Below, piece after piece: positions 39,305-48,575 of a stretch of 64,000 nucleotides of DNA; position 1 is the stretch's first letter, and each line of letters starts with the position of its first letter. The position numbers were made by a program, and so were the translations under genes. The notes beneath the pieces are model-generated. The model was not told where the DNA came from, made no database searches, and saw only the letters and a list, made by a program, of their open reading frames with translations. The stretch is from Devosia rhizoryzae. GTDB taxonomy: Bacteria > Pseudomonadota > Alphaproteobacteria > Rhizobiales > Devosiaceae. The DNA is taken from contig NZ_CP068046.1 of the NCBI RefSeq assembly GCF_016698665.1, forward strand, positions 930,001 to 994,000, written 5' to 3'.

Positions 39305-40537
39305 GTGGCAGTTTTGGGTCAGGCCGTTGCGAGGGCAACGGGGAGCTTTGTCGAGCCGCTCGTTGCGGCGCCATCGCGCGCCGAGATCACGGTGCGGGTC
39401 ACGCGCCGGATCGAAGAGGTCGAGCAGGTTTGGCGTAGCCTCTCCGCTGGAGCGATCGAGTCGCCTGGCCAGTGCTACGACTTCATCCGGCATTGGGTAA
39501 ACAACCGCGGCATTGCTGAAGAAGATCAGTGCTATGTGGTCGGCGAGGTGGATGGACAGGCCGTCGTCCTTCTGCCGCTGCACCGCAAGCGCATGTTCGG
39601 GTTGCATGTTTATACCTGGTTTCCCGGTTCGCAGGTCGGTTGCTATGCGCCGGTGACCGATACGGAGCTTCTGGCTGGGATGGGCGCAAGTGGCCGGGCC
39701 AAGCTGTGGCGCGCGATGACGCGCAAGCTCGGTGGCGCCGATCTTCTGTTCCTCAGGTCCATGCCCGCGGAGGTCGGTGGGCACCAAGGTTTGTTCGGTC
39801 AGCTCGGGACGAGTTTGACGACGGAGACGCTTTTTCGCGCGGCCTTTGCATCCTGGGAGCAAGCGGATAGCGAGCAGCGCAGCCGCAGTCGCCGCAAGCA
39901 TGATCGGCAGCAGGGCGATCGGCTGGCCGCGTTGGGCAAGGTCGAGTTCGAAGAGGTGACCGATCCGGCGGTGGCCTATCAAGCGGTGGACGTCATGTTC
40001 CGCCAGCGCTCGGCCCGGTTCAAGGCGCAGAATATCCGCGATCCTTTTGTTTGTGACGGGCTGATCAGCTTTTACCGCGATGCGCTCTGCCCCGGTTCAG
40101 GCATCGACGTGCGTATCCACACGCTGCGGCTCGACGGCGATGTCGTCGCCGTGCGCTACAATATCGTTCATGGCGAGCGCATGTTTTGCCTGATTTCGTC
40201 AATGGCAGAATGCGAGCGGCTGCAGACGGGGTCGCCGGGCAAGCAGAACCTGTTGCGGGTGATGCAGACGGTGTTCGATCGGGGCACTCGCGTCTTCGAC
40301 ATGGGCGCTGGGTTCACCGACGAGAAGCGGCACTGGTGCAATGTGCAGGTGCCGCTGCGCCAGCATTATGTGGCGCTGACGCCTTTAGGCTTTGCGGCAG
40401 GCGTGGCGCATCGGCAGTATTTGGCGCTGCGGGCGAAAGCGAAGGCGAGTGCGGGGCTGAAGCCGAGGTTGCGGCAGTTGTCGCAGCGAATCGACCATTT
40501 GCTTGGCCGCGACAAGCCGACGTCAGATCAACTTTAG
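39305..40537 (+). CDS. GNAT-fold (BioF2/CelD-like) acyltransferase
   Basis: A 410-residue protein. The N-terminal half reads like the CelD/BioF2 double-GNAT family (EVEQVWRSL, then YDFIRHWV and VVLLPLHRKRMFG). The C-terminal acetyltransferase-like half has QRSARFKAQNIRDPF and VFDMGAGFTDEKRHWCN. Relatives act in cellulose or exopolysaccharide synthesis; no such genes are here. GTG 39305 with GAGG upstream is the likely start. It overlaps the convergent radC by 15 bases. Confidence 0.8.
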   Translation: MAVLGQAVARATGSFVEPLVAAPSRAEITVRVTRRIEEVEQVWRSLSAGAIESPGQCYDFIRHWVNNRGIAEEDQCYVVGEVDGQAVVLLPLHRKRMFGLHVYTWFPGSQVGCYAPVTDTELLAGMGASGRAKLWRAMTRKLGGADLLFLRSMPAEVGGHQGLFGQLGTSLTTETLFRAAFASWEQADSEQRSRSRRKHDRQQGDRLAALGKVEFEEVTDPAVAYQAVDVMFRQRSARFKAQNIRDPFVCDGLISFYRDALCPGSGIDVRIHTLRLDGDVVAVRYNIVHGERMFCLISSMAECERLQTGSPGKQNLLRVMQTVFDRGTRVFDMGAGFTDEKRHWCNVQVPLRQHYVALTPLGFAAGVAHRQYLALRAKAKASAGLKPRLRQLSQRIDHLLGRDKPTSDQL

Positions 40538-41281
40538 CCCGCGAAGCGAGGCGTGGCCGCTTTTGCCGACGATGATGTGGTCGTGCAGGACGATGCCGAG
40601 CGGCTTGGCGATGTCGGCGATTTCGCGGGTCATGCGGATATCCGCAGAAGACGGGGCAGGGTCGCCGGAGGGGTGGTTGTGCACTAGGATCAGCGCCGTA
40701 GCCGAGAGTTCGAGCGAGCGCTTGATGACCTCGCGCGGATAGACGGGGGTGTGGTCGACGGTGCCCACCTGCTGCACTTCATCGGCGATCAGACGGTTTT
40801 TCTTGTCGAGAAAGAGGATGCGAAACTGTTCGACGGTTTCGAAGGCCATCTGGCTGCGGAAGTAGTCGAGCAGTTGCGACCATGAGGCCAGGATCGGCTT
40901 GTCGTCGGCAATGCCTTCGCGGGCGAAACGGGCGGCGACGGACTGGATGACCTTGAGGTTTGCCGCGGAGCTGGCGCTAAGGCCGGGGAACTTCGACAGC
41001 CGCACGTGGCTGGCCGAAAAGACCGCCGAGAAGGAGCCGAATTCGCGCAGCAGGGCTTTGGCGAGCGGCTTGGTGTCCTTGTAGGGAATGGCCAGGAACA
41101 GGACCATTTCGAGGAGTTCGTAGTCCTCGAAGGCTTCGCCGCCGGCTTTGATGAAACGCTGGCGGACGCGCTCGCGGTGGCCCTTGTGATCATCGACCGG
41201 TTTGGCGGTGGTTACCGCTTCGACGTCGTCGTCCAAAGGCTGGAAAGGCGCCTCGCCAAGTTGGTCGGGGCGCTTGGGCAT
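40523..41281 (-). CDS. radC: RadC family (JAB domain) protein
   Basis: A 252-residue RadC. A helix-hairpin-helix region (LSKFPGLSASSAANLK) precedes the JAMM metal motif HNHPSGDPAPSSAD. Despite the name, a role in DNA repair is doubtful. Its start shares one base with the map stop (TGATG). Confidence 0.93.
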   Translation of the reverse strand: MPKRPDQLGEAPFQPLDDDVEAVTTAKPVDDHKGHRERVRQRFIKAGGEAFEDYELLEMVLFLAIPYKDTKPLAKALLREFGSFSAVFSASHVRLSKFPGLSASSAANLKVIQSVAARFAREGIADDKPILASWSQLLDYFRSQMAFETVEQFRILFLDKKNRLIADEVQQVGTVDHTPVYPREVIKRSLELSATALILVHNHPSGDPAPSSADIRMTREIADIAKPLGIVLHDHIIVGKSGHASLRGLKLI

Positions 41282-42117
41282 CAGGCGGCGGCCCGGGCAG
41301 CGAGGGGATTGAAGAGGCCGGCCGGGGAGGTCGTGAAGATTTCGTAGCCGGTTTCAGTGATGCCGATCGAGTGCTCGCACTGGCTCGAAAGCGTGCGATC
41401 GCGAGTGACCGCGGTCCAGCCGTCAGAGAGGATTTTGACGTGCGGGCGGCCGAGATTGATCATCGGCTCGATGGTGAAGATCATGCCGGGCTTGAGCGGG
41501 ACGCCGGTGCCGGCCGTGCCGAAATGGAGAATGTTGGGCTCGTCGTGGAAGAGGCGGCCGAGGCCATGGCCGACGAAGTCGCGGACGACGCTCATGCGCT
41601 CGCCTTCGGCGACGGCCTGGATGGCGGCTCCGATATCGCCGGTGGTGGCGCCGGGCTTGGCCGCGGCAATGCCGGCATCGAGGCTTTGATAGGTGACTTC
41701 GATCAGCCGCTCGGCTTTGCGCGAAATTTCGCCGACCGGATACATGCGGCTCGAATCGCCGTGCCAGCCATCGACGACGAGGGTCAGGTCGATATTAACG
41801 ATATCGCCTTCGCGCAGCGGGCGCTCATCGGGGATGCCGTGGCAGACGACATGATTGATCGAGGTGCAGAGGGCGTGGCGGTAGCCCTTGTAGAAAATGG
41901 TCGCCGGTACGGCGCCATGATCGCGCGCGAATTCATGGGCGATCTGGTCGAGCTTGGCGGTGGGGACGCCGGGCTCGACGAACTCGGTCAAAATATCGAG
42001 CGCCTGGGCGGTAAGCGCGCTGGCCTTGCGCATGCCGGCAAAGCCTTCTTCGCCGTGGATCGGGATCACTCCCGAGGTGCGGCGGGCGCGGCTGGATGCG
42101 TCGACATAGGTAATCAT
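41281..42117 (-). CDS. map: Methionine aminopeptidase, type I
   Basis: A 278-residue type I Met aminopeptidase. The five metal ligands are in VNIDLTLVVDGWHGDSSR (two Asp), VGHGLGR (His), FTIEPM (Glu) and SSQCEHSIGIT (Glu). It removes N-terminal Met from new proteins. ATG 42117 follows GGAGGAG. Pairing with radC is common in Rhizobiales. Confidence 0.96.
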   Translation of the reverse strand: MITYVDASSRARRTSGVIPIHGEEGFAGMRKASALTAQALDILTEFVEPGVPTAKLDQIAHEFARDHGAVPATIFYKGYRHALCTSINHVVCHGIPDERPLREGDIVNIDLTLVVDGWHGDSSRMYPVGEISRKAERLIEVTYQSLDAGIAAAKPGATTGDIGAAIQAVAEGERMSVVRDFVGHGLGRLFHDEPNILHFGTAGTGVPLKPGMIFTIEPMINLGRPHVKILSDGWTAVTRDRTLSSQCEHSIGITETGYEIFTTSPAGLFNPLAARAAA

Positions 42118-42230
42118 GAGCAGTCTCCTCCCGGCAAAATAGGGGGAGCGGGCGCTGATTGGAAGAGCAAGCTCGCTTGACTTGGGCATCGCCCGCAATG
42201 CATCGGTGATGAGCCCCAAGGAAAGCTCTC

Positions 42231-43001
42231 ATGACCCAGAAAGAAACCCGCGTCACCGCCGGCATGATCGTCATCGGCGACGAAATTCTTTCGGGCCGCA
42301 CCAAGGACGTCAATATCGGCGCTGTGGCCGATTTTTGCACAGATCTGGGGATCGATCTGACCGAAGTGCGGGTAGTGTCCGACGAGATGGACCACATCGT
42401 CGAAGCGGTGAATGCCCTGCGCAGCCGCTACACCTATGTGTTTACCTCGGGCGGCATCGGGCCGACACATGACGACATCACCGCCGACGCCATCGCGCAG
42501 GCCTTTGGCGTGGCGTTGCCGATCAATACGCAGGCGCGCGCAATGCTGGAAGCGCGCTGGCAGCAGACCGGCACCGAGGTCAACGAGGCGCGCTTGCGGA
42601 TGGCCCGCATTCCGGAGGGCGCGGACCTCATCGTCAATTCGGTTTCGGCCGCGCCAGGGTTCCGCATCGGCAATGTGCATGTGATGGCAGGGGTGCCCGT
42701 GATCATGTGGGCGATGCTCGAAGCGCTGGCGCCGACGCTCCAGGGTGGCAAGAAGGTGTCGTCGGTCAGCATCAAGTGCGCGGTGGGCGAGGGGACGCTG
42801 GGTGGACCCCTGGCGGCGCTGCAGGCGGAGTTTCCGGACGTCAAGATGGGCTCCTATCCGCAGATGAGCCGCGACAAGGTGATGGTCGAACTCGTGCTGC
42901 GCTCATCAGACGAGGCGCGGCTTGCCGAAGCGAGCGCGGCGGTGCGGGCGATGGTTGTGGATATCCACCAAAAGGCGGGGGTTGCCCTGCCGCAAGAATA
43001 A
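42231..43001 (+). CDS. CinA-like molybdopterin-binding domain protein
   Basis: A 256-residue protein holding the MoCF-binding domain of the CinA family: GMIVIGDEILSGRTKDVN and FTSGGIGPTHDDITADAIAQAFG. It has no C-terminal nicotinamide-nucleotide amidase domain, so it is the short form. Relatives hydrolyse ADP-ribose or damaged nucleotides. Good AAGGA before ATG 42231. Confidence 0.9.
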   Translation: MTQKETRVTAGMIVIGDEILSGRTKDVNIGAVADFCTDLGIDLTEVRVVSDEMDHIVEAVNALRSRYTYVFTSGGIGPTHDDITADAIAQAFGVALPINTQARAMLEARWQQTGTEVNEARLRMARIPEGADLIVNSVSAAPGFRIGNVHVMAGVPVIMWAMLEALAPTLQGGKKVSSVSIKCAVGEGTLGGPLAALQAEFPDVKMGSYPQMSRDKVMVELVLRSSDEARLAEASAAVRAMVVDIHQKAGVALPQE

Positions 43002-43058
43002 CTGGCGTTTTGGCGCAGTTTTGCTAAGCACGGCGCCTTGTTTCCCAGGAGTACTCCC

Positions 43059-43556
43059 TTGAGCAATCCAAGCCAGAAGTCGTTTCCCGTCACCTGGGAC
43101 CAGTTTCATCGCGATAGCCGTGCGCTCGCCTGGCGCCTGGCGGGGCTTGGGACATTCGATGCCGTGGTCGCTATTGCCCGCGGTGGCCTTGTACCGGCGG
43201 CGATCGTTGCGCGTGAGCTTAACATCCGCACGGTCGAGACTGTGGCCTGCAAGAGCTACGATCACCAGAACCAGAGCGGCATCAAGGTGCTCAAGGAAAT
43301 CAGCCAGCCGGTGCTCGATCTTTCGGCCAAGGGCGGCAAGATCCTGATCGTCGACGATCTGGTGGATACGGGGAACACGGCGCGCGTCGTGCGCGACATG
43401 CTGCCGGGGGCGCATTTTGCGACCGTTTACGCCAAGCCCAAGGGGCGGGACCTCGTCGACACCTTCATCACCGAAGTGAGCCAGGACACCTGGATTTTCT
43501 TCCCGTGGGACCTCGACGTCGCCTATGTGGCGCCGATTTCGGGCGGTACCGACTGA
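43059..43556 (+). CDS. gpt: Xanthine-guanine phosphoribosyltransferase
   Basis: A 165-residue phosphoribosyltransferase. The PRPP-binding loop is [14 protein letters not shown] and the N-terminal part [19 protein letters not shown] is typical of Gpt. WIFFPWDLD near the end contacts the purine. It salvages xanthine and guanine to XMP and GMP. A TTG start at 43059 is chosen for the AGGAG seven bases before it. Confidence 0.93.
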   Translation: MSNPSQKSFPVTWDQFHRDSRALAWRLAGLGTFDAVVAIARGGLVPAAIVARELNIRTVETVACKSYDHQNQSGIKVLKEISQPVLDLSAKGGKILIVDDLVDTGNTARVVRDMLPGAHFATVYAKPKGRDLVDTFITEVSQDTWIFFPWDLDVAYVAPISGGTD

Positions 43557-43607
43557 CGGAACTTGGCGGCGCCCTTGCGGATTGGAACGGCAAAGAGGAG
43601 CTTTGCC

Positions 43608-43793
43608 ATGTCCAACAAGGGCAATATCACCACCACCGAACACGATCCGCACCCGTCCGATGAGGGCGGGTATGACGAGATGGCGCCGGTCGGGCGCAAG
43701 CCTAAGCACGACATCTACCCCAATAATGCCATTCACGATGGCAAGCAGCGGCAGAACCAGGGCAATCAGCAGCCGGAGAAATCCGGGAAATGA
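43608..43793 (+). CDS. Small hydrophilic protein of unknown function
   Basis: A 61-residue protein rich in Asn, Gln, Gly, Asp, His and Lys. It starts MSNKGNITTTEHDPHPSDEGG and is probably unfolded alone. GAGGAG precedes the ATG, so translation is likely. Its stop overlaps the next start (ATGA). No family recognised. Confidence 0.7.
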   Translation: MSNKGNITTTEHDPHPSDEGGYDEMAPVGRKPKHDIYPNNAIHDGKQRQNQGNQQPEKSGK

Positions 43794-44089
43794 ACATCGC
43801 CAATCTGCAGCTTGAGGGGCTCTACCTCGCCCTCGCCTCGATCAACGATTTGCTGGTGCAAAAGGGCGTCGTTTCCCGGGAAGAGTTAGATACGGCCTTG
43901 CGCAAGGCCGAGCAGACGGCGCTCGGCGATTATCGTACGGAAGAGCTGAGTTCGGCGCAGCGCGATGCCGTGGCGTTTGCGCCGCGACTGCTGGCGATTG
44001 CCAACCAGAGCGAGACCGGGGTGCCGGACTTTTCCGAGCTGGCGAGGCTGGTCGGAGAAACCAAGGACAAGTACCCCGACCAGGTTTGA
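43790..44089 (+). CDS. Small helical protein of unknown function
   Basis: A 99-residue soluble protein, coupled by ATGA to the 61-residue gene. The sequence is mostly helical (LYLALASINDLLVQKGVVSREELDTALRKAEQTAL). VVSREELDTALRKAE resembles the helix-turn-helix-like ends seen in nitrile hydratase beta or small adaptor proteins, but no assignment is safe. It ends 3 bases from the convergent chemoreceptor gene. Confidence 0.72.
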   Translation: MNIANLQLEGLYLALASINDLLVQKGVVSREELDTALRKAEQTALGDYRTEELSSAQRDAVAFAPRLLAIANQSETGVPDFSELARLVGETKDKYPDQV

Positions 44090-44092
44090 GGC

Positions 44093-45853
44093 CTAGAACT
44101 CGGCCCAGTCCTTAAGCGCCGTGTTGCCGACGCTGCGCCACTGGCGGTCTGGGCGAGCGGCGGGTTGATGGCGCGTCGGCGGCGCGTCCTGCTGGACCGT
44201 AAACACTTCGACGATGCGGTCGAGCTCGCCGGCCTGGCCTTCGGTTTGCTCGATGGCGGCATTGGTTTCCTGCACCAGCGCGGCATTGTCCTGCGTCATC
44301 TGGTCCATTTGGCGAACGGCGGCCGTGACTTCAGCCAGAGCGCCGGACTGTTCCTTGCTGGCGGTGGCGATGCCATCGATGAGGCTTGTGTTTTCGCGCA
44401 CATCGTCGAGCATGGCCGAGATGCGATCGGCGGCGCTGGAGAGGAGGCGCGAGCCGGTGGCGACTTCGCTCGAGGAACGCTCGATCAAGCCTTTCACCTC
44501 CGAGGAAGCCGTGGCGGCCGATTGAGCCAGGCGGCGAACCTCTACGGCGACGACGGCAAAGCCCTTGCCTGCATCGCCAGCACGCGCGGCTTCAACCGAA
44601 GCGTTAAGTGCAAGCAAATTGGTCTGGAAGGCGATGTCGTCGATGACGCCGACGATGTTGGAGATCTTGGCCGAAGAGGTCGAGATGCGCTCCATGGCCT
44701 GGCGCGCTTCTTCCATGACGGCGCCGCTTTCCTCGGCGGTGCTGGACACGGCACGGGCCTTGCCGCGGGCGGCCTCGGCGCGCTGGGCGTTCTGGGTGAC
44801 CGTTGTGGCGAGCTGCTCCATAGCGGCGCTGGTCTCCTCGATCGCCGCTGCCTGGCGCGTGGTGCGTTCGGCTAGATCGTTGGCGCCGGAGAGGATTTCG
44901 CCGGTTGCCGAACGAAGGGCGCCCGAGGATTGGCGCAGGCTTGTGACGATTTCGGCAAAGCGCTGGATGGTGTGATTGAAGGCGGTGCGGACCTGTTCGA
45001 GTTCGCCTTCCAGTTGGGTCTCGATCCTGGCTTGAAGATCACCACCTGCGAGCCGCTCAAGACCCGCACCAAGCAAGTTCACCGCCATTTTGCGCGCGGT
45101 GATGTCGGTTGCGTATTTGACGATCTTGAGGACGCGGCCTTGGGCGTCGAAGATCGGGTTGTAGGTGGCCTGGATCCAGACTTCGCGGCCGCCCTTGCCG
45201 ACGCGGCGGTATTCGGCAGCCTGGAATTCACCGCGTGCCAGGGCGGCCCAGAAGGCGCGATAGCCGGAGCTTTGGGCCTCCTCGGGTTCAATAAACAGCC
45301 GGTGGTGCTGACCGGCAAGTTCGCTCGGCTGATAGCCGAGCGCGGTGCAGAAGTTCTCGTTGGCGGAGATGATCTCGCCGCTGGTGGTGAATTCGATAAC
45401 AGCCTGGGAGCGCGAGATGGCCTCGATCTGGCCGGCGGCATTGGCGCTGGCGAGCTTTTGCGCCGTGATGTCGCTGGCGAGCTTGACGATCCGTATGGGC
45501 TTTCCATCCTGGCCGAAGACCGGATTGTAGCTGGCCTGTATCCAGACCTCGTTCCCATCCTTGCCAAGCCGGCGGAACTCGCCGGTGTGGTATTTGCCTG
45601 CGGCCAGTTCTTCCCAAAACTGGCGGTAGGCGGGCAGGGAGGCTTCTGCCGGGTCAACGAAAATACGGTGATGCTTGCCGCTGATGTCGGCGAGGTTATA
45701 GCCCATGACGCGCAGAAAATTTGCATTCGCATGCATGATAGTGCCGTCTGGCGCGAACTCGATGATCGCCTGAGACTGCGAAATGGCGTCCAGCAATGAC
45801 TGGTTTTGCTCCGCGACGGTCCGCCGCGCAGTGTTAAAAAGGCGAATGTCCAC
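44093..45853 (-). CDS. Cytoplasmic chemoreceptor with two PAS domains
   Basis: A 586-residue methyl-accepting protein. Two PAS-PAC units follow each other (about 15-130 and 135-255), each with a WIQA(S/T)YNPV/IF strand. A HAMP-like linker ([22 protein letters not shown]) leads to the signalling hairpin with [22 protein letters not shown]. There is no transmembrane segment, so it is a soluble receptor, probably binding haem, flavin or a redox signal. Start GTG 45853 has AGGGG upstream; ATG 45883 is the alternative (596 residues). Divergent from a PAS-HTH gene. Confidence 0.9.
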   Translation of the reverse strand: MDIRLFNTARRTVAEQNQSLLDAISQSQAIIEFAPDGTIMHANANFLRVMGYNLADISGKHHRIFVDPAEASLPAYRQFWEELAAGKYHTGEFRRLGKDGNEVWIQASYNPVFGQDGKPIRIVKLASDITAQKLASANAAGQIEAISRSQAVIEFTTSGEIISANENFCTALGYQPSELAGQHHRLFIEPEEAQSSGYRAFWAALARGEFQAAEYRRVGKGGREVWIQATYNPIFDAQGRVLKIVKYATDITARKMAVNLLGAGLERLAGGDLQARIETQLEGELEQVRTAFNHTIQRFAEIVTSLRQSSGALRSATGEILSGANDLAERTTRQAAAIEETSAAMEQLATTVTQNAQRAEAARGKARAVSSTAEESGAVMEEARQAMERISTSSAKISNIVGVIDDIAFQTNLLALNASVEAARAGDAGKGFAVVAVEVRRLAQSAATASSEVKGLIERSSSEVATGSRLLSSAADRISAMLDDVRENTSLIDGIATASKEQSGALAEVTAAVRQMDQMTQDNAALVQETNAAIEQTEGQAGELDRIVEVFTVQQDAPPTRHQPAARPDRQWRSVGNTALKDWAEF

Positions 45854-45925
45854 TTTCGGCCCCTGATGATGTTTGGGCCACATTATCAGTGCATGGTGTG
45901 AGATACCTTAGCGATGGACTGGTAA

Positions 45926-45946
45926 TTCCTTCCCGCCGCGAAGGAA
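45926..45946. promoter_or_regulatory. Dyad in the divergent PAS gene promoter region
   Basis: TTCCTTC-CCGCCGC-GAAGGAA is a perfect seven-base inverted repeat in the 294-base spacer between the chemoreceptor and PAS-HTH genes. It could be an operator of the adjacent regulator. Nothing else is clear in this spacer. Confidence 0.35.
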
Positions 45947-46147
45947 AGTGGCTGATCGGCACGTCATCCCGAACGTTTTCCACCCATCTTGCTGAAGGGA
46001 AAAGTGTCACCGGTTCAAAGCGGTTAAGAATTGTCATGATTCCGATTGATCCGGTCACGCCGTTGCAGACGTAATCACTGAAACTTTGCAGCGTGGTCGG
46101 TTCGTATCTGGCCAGGCTGTCGAAATCGCCTGTCGTGGAAGACTAAG

Positions 46148-47173
46148 ATGAATGAACGTGTGGCTCGCCAGCCTGAGGACTGGCTGAGACTTGCCGAGGG
46201 TGCGCTGCATATCGGCTTTTGGACCTGGACCGTTGCCGACGCCCGGCTCACTTGTTCTCCAGGTTTCTTCGATCTTGTCGGCGTCAATCCGGCGGGTGTT
46301 CAGCTCGACCCGGGCTTTATCGAGCAACTGGTTCATCCAAAGGATCGCCTGGCTGTTGACGACGCCAACAAGTTGGCAATCGACAGCCGGCAAGCCGATC
46401 GCCGCTTCCGCATCATCCGGCCGGATGGCCAGCTGCGGTGCCTCCGTAGTCAGGCGCGCAGCTTTTTCGACCGGGATGGGGTCGTCACTCGCGTCGTTGC
46501 GGTCGTGTCCGACATTTCGGAGAGCCATGCGCTGCAGCGCAGGACGGGCCATCTCACCGGGTTGATCTATAATCTGGCGCGACTGATGAATGCTGCCTTC
46601 TGGATCGCCGACGAGGATGGACGGCTGATCGAACGCTTTAGCGCTGACGAGCACAACGATCTGAAGAAAACCGGCGGCAGCATCAACTGGCGCGACGTCG
46701 TTCACCCCGATGATGTTGCGCGGACGCCAGCTGCGTGGCGCGATGCGGTGGCAAACAAGCGTTCCTTTCGTTTTGATGGCCGCATGCTGATGAGCGATGG
46801 AGAGTATCGGGCGCTTCATGCCGCCGGTCTGCCGTTTCTGCCCGAGCACTCGTCCGATCCCTACTGGGGCGGTTTTTCAGCGGCTGAAATCCATTATGTT
46901 TCGCCCGCTACGGCGCTCGGCGAAAGTGCACTGCGAACCTTGACGTCGGGTCAACTACGGGCCTGCCGCGCCCTCTTGAACTGGACCGCCGAGACATTGG
47001 CGGCCAAAGCGGGCATTTCGGTCTCGACCATTCGCCGGCTCGAAGGCAACGAGATGTCGCAGGGACAGGGCGACAGCATGCGCCTTGTGATGCTCGCGTT
47101 CCGGGAAGCAGGGCTCAAGATCTGGCGCGGCGAAGACGGACGTTTCTGCGTGTCCGATTCGAACTCGGGATGA
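46148..47173 (+). CDS. PAS-PAS-HTH transcriptional regulator
   Basis: A 341-residue soluble protein. An N-terminal PAS_3-type domain (about 10-130: HIGFWTWTVADARLTCSPGF, then FRIIRPDGQLRCL) is followed by a second, weaker PAS-like region (about 140-255). The C-terminus has an XRE-type helix-turn-helix at about 265-302 (LTSGQLRACRALLNWTAETL, then AGISVSTIRRLEGNE). The HTH resembles short stand-alone XRE proteins of alphaproteobacteria. Sensor and DNA-binding parts in one chain suggest a one-component regulator. It is divergent from a PAS chemoreceptor. Confidence 0.82.
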   Translation: MNERVARQPEDWLRLAEGALHIGFWTWTVADARLTCSPGFFDLVGVNPAGVQLDPGFIEQLVHPKDRLAVDDANKLAIDSRQADRRFRIIRPDGQLRCLRSQARSFFDRDGVVTRVVAVVSDISESHALQRRTGHLTGLIYNLARLMNAAFWIADEDGRLIERFSADEHNDLKKTGGSINWRDVVHPDDVARTPAAWRDAVANKRSFRFDGRMLMSDGEYRALHAAGLPFLPEHSSDPYWGGFSAAEIHYVSPATALGESALRTLTSGQLRACRALLNWTAETLAAKAGISVSTIRRLEGNEMSQGQGDSMRLVMLAFREAGLKIWRGEDGRFCVSDSNSG

Positions 47174-47177
47174 GTCT

Positions 47178-47203
47178 GGAGCCTTCACGCGACCTTGCTC
47201 GTT
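47178..47203 (+). promoter_or_regulatory. Possible EcfG-type promoter (one mismatch)
   Basis: GGAGC, 17 bases, CGTT. The -35 differs by one base from GGAAC. It lies 27 bases before the next secreted protein gene. Tentative. Confidence 0.25.
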
Positions 47204-47229
47204 GCTGAGTAAGGCAATGGAGGTCTGCC

Positions 47230-47733
47230 ATGATCAAACCGGTAGTTGCAGCAGCGTTGGTTTGTCTCGCACTCTCGACTGCCTCCCTAGCGCAGTCAGG
47301 CGCGGGTTGGGAGCGATATGACGACCGGCTTAACGGCTTCTCGGTTGAGTTGCCCTTCGGCCTCTTCGAGCCTTCGGCGCAAAGTGACACGCCCTCCCAG
47401 CTCTTCCTCGAGACCGACGGAGATGGGCAGATCACCCTCTATAGCGGCGATGCCGCTGGGATGACGTTGGACGACTTCGCTGCCCGGCTCTCGGCAGACG
47501 ATCCGAACCGCGAGATTACCTACCGTGCAGAAGGCGGATCGTGGTTTGTGCTATCAGGCTTTTCGCAATCGCAGATCGAAGGCGTGGAGCCGTTGATCTT
47601 TTACACCAAGGTGTTGTTCTCCGCAGACGGGGAACGTTTTTCCGGCTTCGAGGTCAGTTATCCGGTTTCGGACAAAATTCGCTACGACGCGATCATCGAG
47701 CGGATCGAGGACAGTTTCACCCGGCCTCGTTGA
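47230..47733 (+). CDS. Secreted protein of unknown function
   Basis: A 167-residue protein with a signal peptide (residues 1-21, cleavage after SLAQ). The mature part starts GWERYDDRLNGFSVELPFGLFEP and ends with DKIRYDAIIERIEDSFTRP, a pattern seen in PsbP/DUF-type periplasmic proteins with a single alpha-beta domain. No specific family assigned. GGAGG precedes the ATG. Confidence 0.75.
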   Translation: MIKPVVAAALVCLALSTASLAQSGAGWERYDDRLNGFSVELPFGLFEPSAQSDTPSQLFLETDGDGQITLYSGDAAGMTLDDFAARLSADDPNREITYRAEGGSWFVLSGFSQSQIEGVEPLIFYTKVLFSADGERFSGFEVSYPVSDKIRYDAIIERIEDSFTRPR

Positions 47734-47747
47734 TCGTGCGCGGTGGG

Positions 47748-47831
47748 TGGTGCGGGCGGCGGGAATCGAACCCGCACGGCATAGCCGAGGGATTTTAAGT
47801 CCCTTGTGTCTACCAGTTTCACCACGCCCGC
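47748..47831 (-). tRNA. tRNA-Leu(UAA)
   Basis: On the minus strand the 7-base acceptor GCGGGCG (47831-47825) pairs with CGCCCGC, followed by discriminator A and an encoded CCA (47750-47748). The anticodon stem GGGA and loop CTTAAAA give UAA. The long variable arm of a class II tRNA is present, and the T arm reads GCGGGTTCGATTCCCGC. Confidence 0.93.
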
Positions 47832-47907
47832 TTGGCTCGGTAGCCCGTGTTTGTCACAAGCTCTCCCGCAACACAATTGCGCCTGCCGATTCTTTGCTGG
47901 AGCCTTC

Positions 47908-48288
47908 ATGATCGAACGTATCGAAACCGGGATTGCCCCTTCTTCCGCGCCGATCAACGATGCTGTGCGTGCCGGCAAGCACCTTTGGCTCGTTGCCATC
48001 GCCGAAGATCCAGTGAGCGGCGAGATCGTCGCGGGCGGGATCGAGGAGCAGACGCGGCGGTGTCTCGATAATCTTCAGATCACGCTCGAGGCTGCGGGTG
48101 GAACGCTGCGTCATCTCGTGATGGTGCAGATCTTTCTCGTCGATAGCGCCGATGCGCCGGGGATGAACGCGGTGTATCGAGAGTACTTTACGGTGCAGCC
48201 CTATCCGGTTCGGGCGACTGTCGTGGTCAGGGAGCTGTTGGCCAAGGGGCTTCAGATCGAGATCACGGCAGATGCGGTGCTCGACTGA
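47908..48288 (+). CDS. RidA/YjgF family protein
   Basis: A 126-residue Rid family protein. EEQTRRCLDNLQITLEAAGGTLRHLVMVQIFLVD and NAVYREYFTVQPYPVRATVVV match the family. RidA itself deaminates reactive enamines from PLP enzymes. The catalytic Arg of RidA is at the expected place (YPVRATV). ATG 47908 follows GGAG. Its stop shares a base with the next start. Confidence 0.88.
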   Translation: MIERIETGIAPSSAPINDAVRAGKHLWLVAIAEDPVSGEIVAGGIEEQTRRCLDNLQITLEAAGGTLRHLVMVQIFLVDSADAPGMNAVYREYFTVQPYPVRATVVVRELLAKGLQIEITADAVLD

Positions 48289-48575
48289 TGCTGCTGAAGC
48301 GGGAGCTTTTGGAAGGGATCAAGGCCGGGAAAGTGGACCTGATCTTTCGGCGCTGGAACCGGCCAACCGTCAAGGCAGGCGGAACGCTCAAGACCAAGGT
48401 TGGGCTTCTTTCCATCAAGTCGGTGACCGACATGAGCCCGGACGATGTAACCGAGACGGACGCGCAACGGGCTGGTTTCGTCGACGTCGGAAACTTTCAG
48501 CGCTGGCTCGCGACCATGAAAGAAGGTGTGCTGTTTCAGCGGATCGAAGTCGGCTATTTGGGTGAAAGCGACTAG
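48288..48575 (+). CDS. ASCH-like domain protein
   Basis: A 95-residue protein. GIKAGKVDLIFRRWNRPTVK, then VGLLSIKSVTDMSPDDVTETDAQRAGF, resembles ASCH domains, which bind RNA or modified nucleosides. Function unknown. Coupled to the RidA gene (TGATG); the stop overlaps the stop of the convergent RluA-type gene (CTAG). Confidence 0.72.
   Translation: MLLKRELLEGIKAGKVDLIFRRWNRPTVKAGGTLKTKVGLLSIKSVTDMSPDDVTETDAQRAGFVDVGNFQRWLATMKEGVLFQRIEVGYLGESD

Noticed and set aside
47748..47831. tRNA-Leu as an integration site
   Set aside because: No integrase, direct repeat of the tRNA end or foreign composition was seen on either side.
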